DNA from: an uncultured Nocardiaceae bacterium
GTDB lineage: Bacteria > Actinomycetota > Actinomycetes > Mycobacteriales > Mycobacteriaceae
Length of the DNA stretch: 36,718 bases
Reading direction: 5' to 3'
NCBI GenBank assembly: GCA_936936565.1
Contig: CAKZIX010000086.1
Span: 1 to 36,718 of the forward strand
Part shown: piece by piece, positions 20,808 to 29,279 of the stretch
Layout: the number at the start of each line of letters is the position of its first letter
Position numbering within the stretch: position 1 is the first letter of the stretch
The notes under the pieces: model-generated
Seen by the model: only the letters and a program-made list of their open reading frames with translations
Database searches by the model: none
Told to the model about the DNA's origin: nothing
Made by a program: the position numbers and the translations under genes

Positions 20808-21136
20808 GCGACGGGATGGACGCGCTGGAGGCGCGGGTGCAGCGGCAGATCTATCGGCTGCACGAGCTGAGTGAACAGCTCGCTGGAATCCGCGTGCGCG
20901 AAACCTCCCCCGACGGCGAGGTCACCGCCGAAGTGGACGGCAACGGCCGCCTGCTGGATCTCGAGTTCGGCGCCAAGATCGCCACCCTGTCGCCGGCAAA
21001 CTTCGAGAAGCTGCTGGTGGCGACGGCCGGTATGGCCGCACAGCGCGCCTTCGAACGGCGGGCCGAGTTCGTGACCTCGTTCAACGCAGACGAAACCGAC
21101 TATTTGTCCGACGTTCACTCCGTCTCGAGACCATAG
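20804..21136 (+). CDS. YbaB/EbfC-like protein (EspL-like)
   Basis: 110 residues. N-terminal coiled-coil helix (MDALEARVQRQIYRLHELSE), then the YbaB core (GEVTAEVDGNGRLLDLEFGA) and a C-terminal helix (FEKLLVATAGMAAQRAFERR). The gene is coupled to the DUF2694-like gene by an ATGA overlap. In mycobacterial ESX-1 the YbaB-fold protein EspL accompanies EspH-like partners, so an accessory role in substrate handling is likely; DNA binding is possible but unproven. The following 77 bp hold an AT-richer stretch and the GAGGGG ribosome site of the next gene. Confidence 0.65.
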   Translation: MSDGMDALEARVQRQIYRLHELSEQLAGIRVRETSPDGEVTAEVDGNGRLLDLEFGAKIATLSPANFEKLLVATAGMAAQRAFERRAEFVTSFNADETDYLSDVHSVSRP

Positions 21137-21213
21137 GCGCTAGACCAGTCACAAAACGATACTTCCTGTACTGTCCCGGCTAGCTGCAAGTTTCTCTTCT
21201 CGAGGGGTAGAAG

Positions 21214-21531
21214 ATGAGGGATTTCAAGGCACTTCCGCAAGTTGTCCGTGCATACGGCGATTTCTCCGCCGTCACTGCGGCGCAGGTCGCGGCCGCAGGC
21301 ACCGTTGATCAGGCGGCGCAGATCGCTGCCGCCGTGCCGGTGTTCGGCCTGATCGGCCAGGACTTCCTGGCCGCTTTCGCCGTCGCGCAGGGCAATCATC
21401 TGCAGTCGGTCGGTGAGTTGGCGTATGTGCACGCGGCCACCTCGGCAGCCGTCTTCGCGGGCACCGTTGCCTACGAGGCCGGCGATGTAGCCTCCGGCTC
21501 GAAGATCAACGCGATCGGCACGCTGCTGTGA
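21214..21531 (+). CDS. EspC-like small ESX substrate
   Basis: 105 residues, mostly helical. Features: DFSAVTAAQVAAAGTVDQAA, VPVFGLIGQDFLAAFAVAQG, NHLQSVGELAYVHAATSAAV and a C-terminal YEAGDVASGSK with a Yxxx(D/E) secretion motif (YEAGD). The VFGLIGxDF and YE elements fit the T7SS EspC family. The stop overlaps the GTG of the next gene by 4 nt (GTGA), so the two products are probably exported as a pair. Confidence 0.6.
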   Translation: MRDFKALPQVVRAYGDFSAVTAAQVAAAGTVDQAAQIAAAVPVFGLIGQDFLAAFAVAQGNHLQSVGELAYVHAATSAAVFAGTVAYEAGDVASGSKINAIGTLL

Positions 21532-22916
21532 CCCCGGGCGCCCCTGCGGCGCCCGGTGCATCCGCGCCTGTGCCATTGGATCAGACGGTGCTGGACGTGC
21601 TGCGGCAGTCGCCCGTGGGTCCGATGCTCGACAAGCCGGTGAACACCGTGCTCGCGGATCTGGGTTTGCCGCAGCTGCCGAACTTCGTCTCCGGGCCGCC
21701 GCTGCCGGGTTTGCCGCCGTTGCCCCCGATCGATCTGTCGCTGCTGTTCAAGCCGTTCACCGACATGCTCGCCAGCTTCGGTAACGGTCAGCTGCAGCAG
21801 GCCGCCGGTGGTATCGATCCGTCGCAAGTGATCTCCGGCATCGGCAAGGTGGTCGACACGGTGATCCAGCTGGCATCGACCGCCATGCAGGCGATGGAGC
21901 AGGGCTGGCAGGGTCAAGGTTCGGAGGCAGCCCAGACGAAGGGTGCGCAGGCGCAGAAGGACGGCGCCGCCGTCTCGGCGCAGAGCGCGCAGACGTCGGC
22001 CATCTTGCAGGCCGCGGCGGCATCGGTGGCGCGTGGGCTGGCGCTGCTGGAGGCCATCTTCGCCAAGTACGTGGCGACGGTCACCGCGATGGCACCGCTG
22101 CTGGGTACTCCGGGCGGGCAGTCGTTCATCGTCGCCTACACCGCCGAGACGCTCGCCGAAGCGGCCGCCGTGGTGGCGCAGACGCGTGCCGAGCTCACCG
22201 TCCACACCGCGAACATGACGGCAGCCGGCCAGAAGGTGCCGATCACCACCCCGCCGAACCCGGGTACCGCGGGTGCGGCGGCGGCCGGTTCGATCGCGAA
22301 GTCCGCCGGTGAGCCGCTGAAGATGGCGATGCAGCTGCTGCAGACCGTCAAACCGCTGGTCGAACTGGCCACCTCGAACTCCGAGAAGATCACCGATGCC
22401 GCCCGCAGCGCGGGGCTGTTGCCCGCCAAGCCGGGCGATCCGGCCACCCCCGGTGGGGTACCGGGTGCGGTTCCCGCAGTCGCCGGGGCGGGCGGTGCCG
22501 GCGGCGCAGGCAGCCACAAGGCCGGAGCCGTCGGCGGGGGTGGTGGTGGCGCCGGTGCGATGGGCGGCGGCGTCGGAGTAGCTCCTACTCCGTTGACCCC
22601 GTGGAACGGCGCCAAGGTTGCCGGCACCGGCGCGGTGGCGTCGGCAGGTGTCGCAACGAGTGCTTCGAGCGTGACGGCAGGCGGCTCGGCGACGGCCTCC
22701 ACCCCCGGCATGATGCCCTACGCACCGATGGCAGGCGCGGGCATGGCGGGGGGCGCGCAACAGGGCGAAGAGTCCTCGACACACGACGCCAATGTGGTCA
22801 CCGCGGCGTACGGCGACGAGGTGGTCGGCGAGATCGGCGGCATCTCGCCGCCGGTGGTCGGCGAGGCCGAGCGACGCATCGCCGCTGATGTACCCGACAA
22901 AGAACTCACTCTGTAG
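21528..22916 (+). CDS. EspA/EspB-like large ESX substrate
   Basis: 462 residues, no signal peptide. After a Pro-rich N-terminus (PQLPNFVSGPPLPGLPPLPP) comes a helical hairpin with the WxG turn WQGQG (in MEQGWQGQGSEAAQ). A long second helix set follows (SVARGLALLEAIFAKYVATV, YTAETLAEAAAVVAQTRAEL). The second half is Gly/Ala/Pro-rich and ends in an acidic tail (IAADVPDKELTL). This is the organisation of EspA/EspB/PPE-type substrates. It is partnered with the EspC-like protein by overlapping frames. Exact family membership is uncertain. Confidence 0.6.
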   Translation: MTPGAPAAPGASAPVPLDQTVLDVLRQSPVGPMLDKPVNTVLADLGLPQLPNFVSGPPLPGLPPLPPIDLSLLFKPFTDMLASFGNGQLQQAAGGIDPSQVISGIGKVVDTVIQLASTAMQAMEQGWQGQGSEAAQTKGAQAQKDGAAVSAQSAQTSAILQAAAASVARGLALLEAIFAKYVATVTAMAPLLGTPGGQSFIVAYTAETLAEAAAVVAQTRAELTVHTANMTAAGQKVPITTPPNPGTAGAAAAGSIAKSAGEPLKMAMQLLQTVKPLVELATSNSEKITDAARSAGLLPAKPGDPATPGGVPGAVPAVAGAGGAGGAGSHKAGAVGGGGGGAGAMGGGVGVAPTPLTPWNGAKVAGTGAVASAGVATSASSVTAGGSATASTPGMMPYAPMAGAGMAGGAQQGEESSTHDANVVTAAYGDEVVGEIGGISPPVVGEAERRIAADVPDKELTL

Positions 22917-22951
22917 AACCGGCAATCCGCTCGATCAGGGAGGCAACCAAA

Positions 22952-23257
22952 ATGCAAGGTGTTGAATTCGATCCCGTCGATACGCTCACGGCCGCCCAGC
23001 GCATCGATGCGCTCGCCGAACGCCTCGAGCGCGCGCTGACGGAGAATCGGCCGGCGCTCGCACCCGCCGCAGCCGGCACCGACGAGGTGTCCGTGCGTGC
23101 GTCGGCGACGGTCTCCGAGGTCTCCGGCCGCTTCGACGCGGCGGCCAAGGACGGCATTCTCGAGCTCCGCAAGCTCGCTGCCAATCTGCGCAACCAGACC
23201 CAGCAGCTCGGCAAGATGGAAGACCAGAACGCCACCGTCCTCGGCGGAACTCCGTAG
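22952..23257 (+). CDS. PE-family-like ESX substrate
   Basis: 101 residues, two helices: TAAQRIDALAERLERALTEN, then DEVSVRASATVSEVSGRFDA and LELRKLAANLRNQTQQLGKM. The DEVS turn and length match PE proteins of nocardial ESX loci. A good Shine-Dalgarno (AGGGAGG, 22937-22943) precedes ATG 22952. The partner PPE gene starts 12 nt after the stop, the standard PE-PPE arrangement. Confidence 0.75.
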   Translation: MQGVEFDPVDTLTAAQRIDALAERLERALTENRPALAPAAAGTDEVSVRASATVSEVSGRFDAAAKDGILELRKLAANLRNQTQQLGKMEDQNATVLGGTP

Positions 23258-23269
23258 GTCGCCGCGCTC

Positions 23270-24322
23270 ATGGTCGAACCGCCGAACGTCGGATTCACCG
23301 GTGTGGTCTGGGATGCCAGACCCACCGAGCGTCTGGCTAAGGATCTCACCACCGGGCCGGGTGCGGCGCCGATGGCCGAAGCTGCTGCCGCCTGGGCAAA
23401 AGTGGCGGCAGCGTTCGGTGAGGCGGTCATCGACTACCCGCAGATCATGGCGGTGCTGCGCCGCGCCTGGAAATCCGACGTCAGCGGCCCGGCCATCGAG
23501 CACATCTCGCAGCTGGAAAAGTGGCTGCTCGAATCGGCCCGCGCGGCGGGGGAGAACGCGGCGAAGGCCGGTGTCCAGGTCGTCGCGTACGAGGTGGCCA
23601 AACTCGCGATGCCTGCGGTGGTCGAGATTGCGGCGGTGGCGGACGCCAAGGAAAAAATCGAGAACCTCGGAACCGCAATGGGGGCACCGCTCATGGCGGC
23701 CGCCTCCGGGATCGAAGAGAAGCAGCAGCACACCAAGGCCGCTGCCGCGCGCGTGATGCAGGTGTACGAGGCGGCCACTGCGCCGCTTGCCGCTGCATGG
23801 GAGCATCAGCGGCCGCCGGTCATCTCCACCGGCGCCGCCCTCGCTGCCGAACGGGCCGCGGCGCAACCCAACCCGCCCACCAATCCGCCCGCGCCGCAGG
23901 TCGGTGGTGTCGCGGGCGGTCTTGTCGGCGGCGCACTGCCGCCGATCGGTTTTGCCATGCCCGAACGGGTGAAGACGCAGTACCGGCACCAGAGTCTCGC
24001 GCAGCCGGTCACCACGGAAACTCGAATTGCGCCCGCGCCGGTGCCCGTCGACGGTGTCGCCACCACGTCGGTGCCGCCGATGGCGCCGCCGCTGCAGACG
24101 TTGAATTCCGACGACGAAGAGCACACGCCCGAGCCTCGGGCGGGCGCGGCGGCCGCCGAGCCCGAAGAAACGGTGAATCTGCCGGAGGGTTGGCTGGGAG
24201 TCGCCACGATGGACGCCACGCCGGCACCTGCAGCCGAAACCGGTTCGGCCACCGAGATGTTCGCAGACGCCGAACTGGCCGCGGCGCCGTCGGTACTCGG
24301 CAGCACCGAGGAGCGCCGATGA
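23270..24322 (+). CDS. PPE-family-like ESX substrate
   Basis: 350 residues. The N-terminus VEPPNVGFTGVVWDARPTER with LTTGPGAAPMAEAAAAW follows the PPE pattern (PPExN..., GPGxxPL, AAxAW). A WxS turn (AWKSDVSGPA) replaces WxG at the helix hairpin. A Pro/Ala-rich C-terminal half ends in acidic text (FADAELAAAPSVLGSTEERR). Partner of the PE protein just upstream and probably client of the EspG at 24390. Its stop overlaps the ATG of a 24-codon ORF. Confidence 0.75.
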   Translation: MVEPPNVGFTGVVWDARPTERLAKDLTTGPGAAPMAEAAAAWAKVAAAFGEAVIDYPQIMAVLRRAWKSDVSGPAIEHISQLEKWLLESARAAGENAAKAGVQVVAYEVAKLAMPAVVEIAAVADAKEKIENLGTAMGAPLMAAASGIEEKQQHTKAAAARVMQVYEAATAPLAAAWEHQRPPVISTGAALAAERAAAQPNPPTNPPAPQVGGVAGGLVGGALPPIGFAMPERVKTQYRHQSLAQPVTTETRIAPAPVPVDGVATTSVPPMAPPLQTLNSDDEEHTPEPRAGAAAAEPEETVNLPEGWLGVATMDATPAPAAETGSATEMFADAELAAAPSVLGSTEERR

Positions 24323-24393
24323 GTGACAATCGCGCAGCGCTCGTCGGGCGCGACCGGGTGCGGGTGTCCCGCAAGACACAGGAGCGCCGATGA
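24319..24393 (+). CDS. 24-codon ORF coupling PPE to espG
   Basis: ATG 24319 overlaps the PPE stop and its own stop overlaps the espG ATG, both as ATGA. The peptide is basic (MSDNRAALVGRDRVRVSRKT, then QERR). The bases GGAGCGCCGATGAG occur at both ends, so the segment may have arisen by a short duplication. It may act only as a translational bridge. Confidence 0.4.
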   Translation: MSDNRAALVGRDRVRVSRKTQERR

Positions 24394-25199
24394 GGACTGT
24401 CCTCGATGATCCGGCGCACCTGGACAACGACACCATGCTCGCGCTGGCCGAGTTGCTCGGAATCCAGACCTTGCCGCTGGTGCTCGATGTGGCGCATCGT
24501 CACGAGTCGGTCGAGGCGTGGACGCACGCCCACGCGGTCGCGCAGCAGCGGCTGGCGCAGTCGGGCCTCGTCGACGAGGAAGACGAGGTTGCGCCCGCGT
24601 TGGCCGAGGCCATGCACATCCTCGCCCGCCCGGATCGGGAACTCGTGATGCGTGCCTACGACGAGAGCGGCGTGCGCCGGGTGTGCCTGGCGCGGCGCGG
24701 CTTCGGTCATGCGCTCGCGGTGCGTACCGGTGCCCAGATCGTGGTCGGGACGGCGTGGGCAGACGAGGGCGGGGCGTCGCTGGCGCGGCTGCTGCTGGCG
24801 GTGCTGGGTGCCGCTCCTGCTGCCGAGGTGGGCAATGTCAGTGCCCCGGCGCAGGCCCTGGCCGACGCGCTCGACCGCGGGGCCGAAATCGGTGATTACG
24901 CACACGAGCTCTACGGCCTCGGAGTCGAAGACCGCACCGCGGTTGCTTTCGGTCTGACCATTTCGAAATGCCGAACTCGCGCCGAAATTGTTGCCTATGC
25001 GCACGAGAATGGCGTGACTGCAAAGTCCTCCGGGGCAGTCGCTGTGTACGACACGGAAAATGGCCGCGTCGTCGCAAGCCCCAGAGTATCTCCGGACGGA
25101 AGCGTCTGGTGCACCTTTTCGCCCGGTAGCGACCATCGAGTAGCAGAGGCTATTTCGAATCTGGTCGAGGCGTTGCCGGGAGGAAGGTGGATGCCATAA
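24390..25199 (+). CDS. espG: EspG, ESX PE-PPE chaperone
   Basis: 269 residues in the canonical EspG layout: an N-terminal LAELLGIQTLPLVLDVAHRH, a helix pair, the central strand set (VCLARRGFGHALAVRTGAQI), helix LARLLLAVLGAAPA, LYGLGVEDRTAVAFGL, then AVAVYDTENGRVVASPRVSP and the diagnostic end VWCTFSPGSDHRVAEAISNL with LPGGRW. EspG binds the hydrophobic tip of PPE proteins in the cytosol and keeps them soluble for export. It follows the PE-PPE pair and precedes the WXG100 pair. Confidence 0.9.
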   Translation: MRTVLDDPAHLDNDTMLALAELLGIQTLPLVLDVAHRHESVEAWTHAHAVAQQRLAQSGLVDEEDEVAPALAEAMHILARPDRELVMRAYDESGVRRVCLARRGFGHALAVRTGAQIVVGTAWADEGGASLARLLLAVLGAAPAAEVGNVSAPAQALADALDRGAEIGDYAHELYGLGVEDRTAVAFGLTISKCRTRAEIVAYAHENGVTAKSSGAVAVYDTENGRVVASPRVSPDGSVWCTFSPGSDHRVAEAISNLVEALPGGRWMP

Positions 25200-25272
25200 G
25201 GTTTTCGGCAAGAATGCGGCAAAAATCAGTTCCGTCGACGTTCGTCGGCAAACTTTACGGGAGGAAATGAAA

Positions 25273-25572
25273 ATGGGTGACACCGTACAGATTGATATCC
25301 AGACCGCGAAGACCGGATCACATCCGATCGAAGAAGCGGTCTCGGCTATCCGGTCCACGATCAACAACATCACGTCGGACAGCGAGGCCGTTGCCGGCGC
25401 GCAGTGGCAGGGTCCGGCCGCCAACAAGTTCCGTCTCGCGCTGAACGACTGGCGTGACGAAGGTACGGCGCTCAACCGTCGGCTCGACGACATCGTGCAG
25501 ACGCTGCACGACGGCTTCTCGAAGTACTCGCAGATGGAAGCCGCCAACGAGACCAGCTTCAAGCCGCACTGA
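25273..25572 (+). CDS. WXG100 protein, EsxB-like
   Basis: 99 residues, helix-turn-helix with the WxG turn WQG (AGAQWQGPAANKFRLALNDW) and the C-terminal secretion motif YSQME (YxxxE). ATG 25273 is preferred over ATG 25267 because GGGAGGA at 25259-25265 leaves the right spacing only for the later start. It pairs with the WXG100 gene 41 nt downstream. The YxxxE motif marks it as the half of the dimer recognised by EccC. Confidence 0.9.
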   Translation: MGDTVQIDIQTAKTGSHPIEEAVSAIRSTINNITSDSEAVAGAQWQGPAANKFRLALNDWRDEGTALNRRLDDIVQTLHDGFSKYSQMEAANETSFKPH

Positions 25573-25613
25573 TCAATTCTTGACGACCTAACTGCCAGAG
25601 AAAGGACCGACAT

Positions 25614-25919
25614 ATGTCCGGCGAAGGACCAATTGCATACCCGAAGGCTGCGATCACCGGCCTGATCGGCCAGCTCGAGACGCACCACAAGACGCTCATC
25701 CAGCAGGAAGAGGCGATCGACGGCGCCCTGTCGAAGATCGCGCAGGCGTGGACCTCGGACGGTAACAACTCGTTCGTGGCCGTGCAGAACCGCTGGAACG
25801 AAGAGTTTGCCAACACCTACGAGATCCTGCGCCGGCTGAAGGAAGCCACCCGCGACGCGTACGACAACGCGGTGGGCACCGACGGTGGCGTTTCGGCCGC
25901 GTTCGGTGGCATGGCCTGA
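25614..25919 (+). CDS. WXG100 protein, EsxA-like
   Basis: 101 residues, two helices (ITGLIGQLETHHKTLIQQEE and NRWNEEFANTYEILRRLKEA). The turn reads WTS in IAQAWTSDGNNSF, so the Gly of WxG is replaced, and no clear YxxxD/E ends the protein. It is the likely EsxA-like half of a heterodimer with the preceding protein. AGAAAGGA precedes ATG 25614. The gene closes the plus-strand operon, immediately before a strong terminator. Confidence 0.85.
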   Translation: MSGEGPIAYPKAAITGLIGQLETHHKTLIQQEEAIDGALSKIAQAWTSDGNNSFVAVQNRWNEEFANTYEILRRLKEATRDAYDNAVGTDGGVSAAFGGMA

Positions 25920-25934
25920 TTCTCGGTAGCCAAG

Positions 25935-25973
25935 CAGCAGGGCCCCGTCTTCGGCGAAGACGGGGCCCTGCTG
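25935..25973. terminator. Bidirectional terminator between esx operon and eccE
   Basis: CAGCAGGGCCCCGTCTTC (25935-25952) is perfectly complementary to 25956-25973 across a 3-nt loop, followed by TTTGT. It serves both the esx operon and the convergent eccE gene. Confidence 0.9.
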
Positions 25974-25983
25974 TTTGTCGTGC

Positions 25984-27720
25984 TCAGGCGTTGACGGGGG
26001 TGCGGCTGTCGGCCGCGTTCAGTGACGCGCCGATGTAGCGCATCTCCTGCGGCGTGGCCACCATGGTGGTGCCGACGGAGCCGGCGGCGGTCCGCACGGT
26101 GACGCTGGAAGCGACTCCCGAATCCTGGATCAGGGTGACGTCGGCGTCGCGGTCGGGGCGAGATCCGCGCGGGCTGAGCCGGATGATCGTCGCATCCGAG
26201 ATGTGGCTGGTGATCGCGATGCCGTCGAACACCACCACGGTGGCGGACTGATGGGAGCTCGCCAGTTGCGAGCCGGCCGACCACGAGGCCAGTGACAGCA
26301 CCTTCAGCGACGCCAGCCGGGTGACCATCGGCTTCCACGCGTCGTGCCGGTTGGTGTGCACAACTACCTTGGCGCCCAACGCAATTGCGCGCAGGATGAC
26401 CTGCTGTGCGAGGTGCAGCGTGCCGACGATTTCGACCCGGCGCACGTGGTAGCCCACCAGCGGCAGCGCGACCGCGCGGCCGCGCTGATCGGCACCCACG
26501 AGCTGGCCGCAGCCGGCGGCGGGCAACGTGATGGCGGCCAGTGCTTCGGCCGGTCCGACATGCTCGCGCGTGAGCTCCTCGGCCTGCTCGGCGCCGATCG
26601 GCAGGCTGGCCAGCAGGGCCCGGAATTGCCGGGCACGCATCGGATGCAGCCCGGGCACCGGCGGCGCGGCAAGTTCGTGCAGGGTGTCGAACCGGGCGAT
26701 GCCGTTGAGCGCGATGGCGCCCTTGGGGGCCGGACGCAGCCGCAAGGTCAACGTGGTGGACAGACTGGAGGCGGCCCAGATGTCGGTGAGGCGGCGCGAG
26801 TCGAGTAGGAGCTCCGAGCCGATCTCGTAGCTGGTCAGCTTGATGTTGTGGGCCTCGACGGTGCGCCAGCGTTCGGTCATCTGCGCCACGCCGATGTTGC
26901 CGGTGAGTTGCGCGACGGCGCCGGTGAGCTCGCCGGCCGACAGCACCGACACCTGCAGGTCGCGCCCGGCGAGCCGATTCGCCACTCGCCGCGTGGCGAC
27001 GATGGCGGTCTCGACCGTGCCCGACGAGCCGCCGCCGCGGCGCTCCACGGCGGCGGCGTTGGCCAGCGGATTCATGCGCAGCACCACGTACACCACCCGA
27101 TGCGCGGTGGCGGGCAACGGACCGAGCACCTGATCGTAGATCTGCGCGACGTCGTTGGTGCCGAACGAACGGGAGCCGACGCTGACCACGTCGATCGATT
27201 CCAACTCGATGTCGAACTGTGTCAGGCATTTGGCGATTTCGGGCAGCGGCACCGTTTCCTCGGTGACCAGCGATCCTGGGCTCAGAAAGGTGAGCGCGCG
27301 GGGCGGTGCGTCGATGCGCAGCATGGTGGTCACGCACGTGCCGTCCCAGCGCATGCCGTAGGTGCCGCCCTCCTTGAGCGGAATATTGAACGGCGCGACG
27401 TCGATTTCGAAGTTTCGGCGCCGCTTGCGGCGCCACCAATAGGCGATCGGCGTGCAGATGATCGCGATGAGCGAGCGCCCGCGAAATTGGGTCAAGCCGA
27501 GCAGGGCGACGACTGCCCCGATGACGGCGGAAATCAGCATGGATGCGCCCGCCACCCGGCTGAGCGCGGCGGCACAAATGGCGATCACCGACGTCGCGAC
27601 GACAACTGTGACCGGGAACCTGTCGAACAACCAGAATTCCCGTGAACGCAATGTTTGCGGAACGTGCCGCGTCAGCAGTGATTCGTCGATTGCCGACGTG
27701 TGAATGGAACGGTCGTCCAC
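25984..27720 (-). CDS. eccE: EccE, ESX core membrane component
   Basis: 578 residues from GTG 27720. Two adjacent membrane helices lie near the N-terminus (VTVVVATSVIAICAAALSRV and MLISAVIGAVVALLGLT), followed by basic WWRRKRRR and a long cytosolic/periplasmic part rich in strands, the EccE layout. EccE occupies the periphery of the hexameric ESX membrane complex with EccB, EccC and EccD. It is somewhat longer than many EccE proteins. It is divergent from eccB, sharing an 88-bp promoter region. The ribosome site (TTGGGGC) is weak. Confidence 0.8.
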   Translation of the reverse strand: MDDRSIHTSAIDESLLTRHVPQTLRSREFWLFDRFPVTVVVATSVIAICAAALSRVAGASMLISAVIGAVVALLGLTQFRGRSLIAIICTPIAYWWRRKRRRNFEIDVAPFNIPLKEGGTYGMRWDGTCVTTMLRIDAPPRALTFLSPGSLVTEETVPLPEIAKCLTQFDIELESIDVVSVGSRSFGTNDVAQIYDQVLGPLPATAHRVVYVVLRMNPLANAAAVERRGGGSSGTVETAIVATRRVANRLAGRDLQVSVLSAGELTGAVAQLTGNIGVAQMTERWRTVEAHNIKLTSYEIGSELLLDSRRLTDIWAASSLSTTLTLRLRPAPKGAIALNGIARFDTLHELAAPPVPGLHPMRARQFRALLASLPIGAEQAEELTREHVGPAEALAAITLPAAGCGQLVGADQRGRAVALPLVGYHVRRVEIVGTLHLAQQVILRAIALGAKVVVHTNRHDAWKPMVTRLASLKVLSLASWSAGSQLASSHQSATVVVFDGIAITSHISDATIIRLSPRGSRPDRDADVTLIQDSGVASSVTVRTAAGSVGTTMVATPQEMRYIGASLNAADSRTPVNA

Positions 27721-27808
27721 GCGTCAGTGCCCCAATCTGGATAGGCGGACGAATACGTCGTTACGGTACCCTGTCAGCCGGGCATTCACATTCGCAGGGG
27801 AGGTACGG
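27721..27808. promoter_or_regulatory. Divergent eccE/eccB promoter region
   Basis: The 88-bp gap holds candidate -10 boxes for eccB (TACGGT 27762-27767, TACCCT 27767-27772) and the strong eccB ribosome site GGGGAGG (27797-27803). No operator-like palindrome is seen. Confidence 0.4.
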
Positions 27809-29269
27809 GTGCCGGCCCAGCTGACAACGAAAGCTCAGGTCAACGGCTATAGATTTTTGCTCCGCCGTTTGGATCACGCGCTGGTGCGCCGGGACGTGCG
27901 CATGCTGCACGATCCGATGCGGGTGCAGTTCCGCTCGCTGATGGTCGGGTTGGTGCTGGGCATCTTGATGCTGGCCGGCTGCGCGATCTACGGGCTGATC
28001 CGTCCGCAGGGGCAGGTGGGCGACGCGAAAATCATCGCCGGCCGCGACAGCGGCGCCCTGTACGTGCGCGTCGACGACCGGCTGCATCCCGCGCTGAACT
28101 TGGCGTCCGCGCGGTTGATCACCGGCAGCAACGAAAAGCCGAAGGCCGTCAAGGACGCCAAGCTCGGTCAGTTCCCGCGTGGCACCGTCCTCGGTATTCC
28201 GGGTGCGCCACAGGCACTGCCGGCGAGCAGCTCGGCCACCTCGGCGTGGGCGGTGTGCGAGACCACGGCGCTGTCGCCCTCCGGCAGCGCGGCGGGCGCC
28301 GTTGGTGTCGTCACCACTGTGATCGCCGCCGAGCCGCGCCTGGGCGCCGGATCGAACGCGCTCGGCTCCGACGCGGCGATGCTGGTCAAACATCAGGACC
28401 GCACCTACTTGCTCTACGACGGCAAGCGGGCTCCGGTCGATCTGAACAACCCGGTCATCGCGCGCTCGCTGAAGGCTTCGGCGCCGCGCCCGGTCGGCAC
28501 CGGCATACTGGCGGCCACGGTCGAGCAGCCGCCGCTGGCCTCGCCGGTCATCGCCCGCGCGGGCGAGCTGCCGCCGTTTCAGATCGGCGGGGCCAAGATC
28601 GGCTCGGTCATCAAGGTGTCCGGTGTGGACGCCGCAGAGCTGTACGTGGTGCTTGCCGACGGAATTCAGCGCATCACGCCGTTCACTGCGACGGTATTGC
28701 GTAACGCCGACTCGCAGGGCCAAAGCGACATCGTGGCTGTGCCTCCGTCGGCAACGACCGGCGTGCCGGTCGTGAATTCGCTTGCCGTGCGGCACTTTCC
28801 GAACGAGGTGAGCAGGCTGGTCAGCGCCGAGGAGGCGCCGGTGGCGTGCTTGTCGTGGATGCGTGGCACCGCCGATCGGGCCGCGTCGGTGCGTCTGCTC
28901 GGGGGGTCGAGCTTGCCGTTGGCGTCGTCGGCGAAGGCAGTCCCGCAGGTGACCGCCGACGGCAACGGCGATCGGGTCGACGCCACCTACATTCCGCCGA
29001 CCTCCGGTGAGTTCGTGCAGATCACCGGCATCGAACCGGACAGCGAACGCCGCGAGGCACTGGTGTACGTCGCCGACAACGGGGTCCGGTACGCGATCCC
29101 GGACGTTGCGTCGGCCGTCATGCTCGGGTTGAACAAGCCGAAGCTGGCGCCGTGGTCGATTGTCGGATTGCTCGTGCCCGGTCCGGAACTGTCGCGGCCG
29201 AATGCCCTGGTCAGCCACGACACGCTCGCTCCCGACCCGAAGTCGGGTGCCATCGCCGGGCCGAAGTGA
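27809..29269 (+). CDS. eccB: EccB, ESX core component
   Basis: 486 residues. The N-terminus TTKAQVNGYRFLLRR with RRDVRMLHDPMR is diagnostic. One membrane helix (MVGLVLGILMLAGCAIYGLI) precedes a periplasmic repeat domain with the paired cysteines AVCETT and VACLSW, a likely disulfide. EccB forms the periplasmic part of the secretion pore. GTG 27809 follows GGGGAGG, and the upstream extension of the frame lacks family sequence. It converges with the EspG-like gene 10 bp downstream; only a small AGCCCGGGCT palindrome lies between. Confidence 0.9.
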   Translation: MPAQLTTKAQVNGYRFLLRRLDHALVRRDVRMLHDPMRVQFRSLMVGLVLGILMLAGCAIYGLIRPQGQVGDAKIIAGRDSGALYVRVDDRLHPALNLASARLITGSNEKPKAVKDAKLGQFPRGTVLGIPGAPQALPASSSATSAWAVCETTALSPSGSAAGAVGVVTTVIAAEPRLGAGSNALGSDAAMLVKHQDRTYLLYDGKRAPVDLNNPVIARSLKASAPRPVGTGILAATVEQPPLASPVIARAGELPPFQIGGAKIGSVIKVSGVDAAELYVVLADGIQRITPFTATVLRNADSQGQSDIVAVPPSATTGVPVVNSLAVRHFPNEVSRLVSAEEAPVACLSWMRGTADRAASVRLLGGSSLPLASSAKAVPQVTADGNGDRVDATYIPPTSGEFVQITGIEPDSERREALVYVADNGVRYAIPDVASAVMLGLNKPKLAPWSIVGLLVPGPELSRPNALVSHDTLAPDPKSGAIAGPK

Positions 29270-29279
29270 CCAGCCCGGG

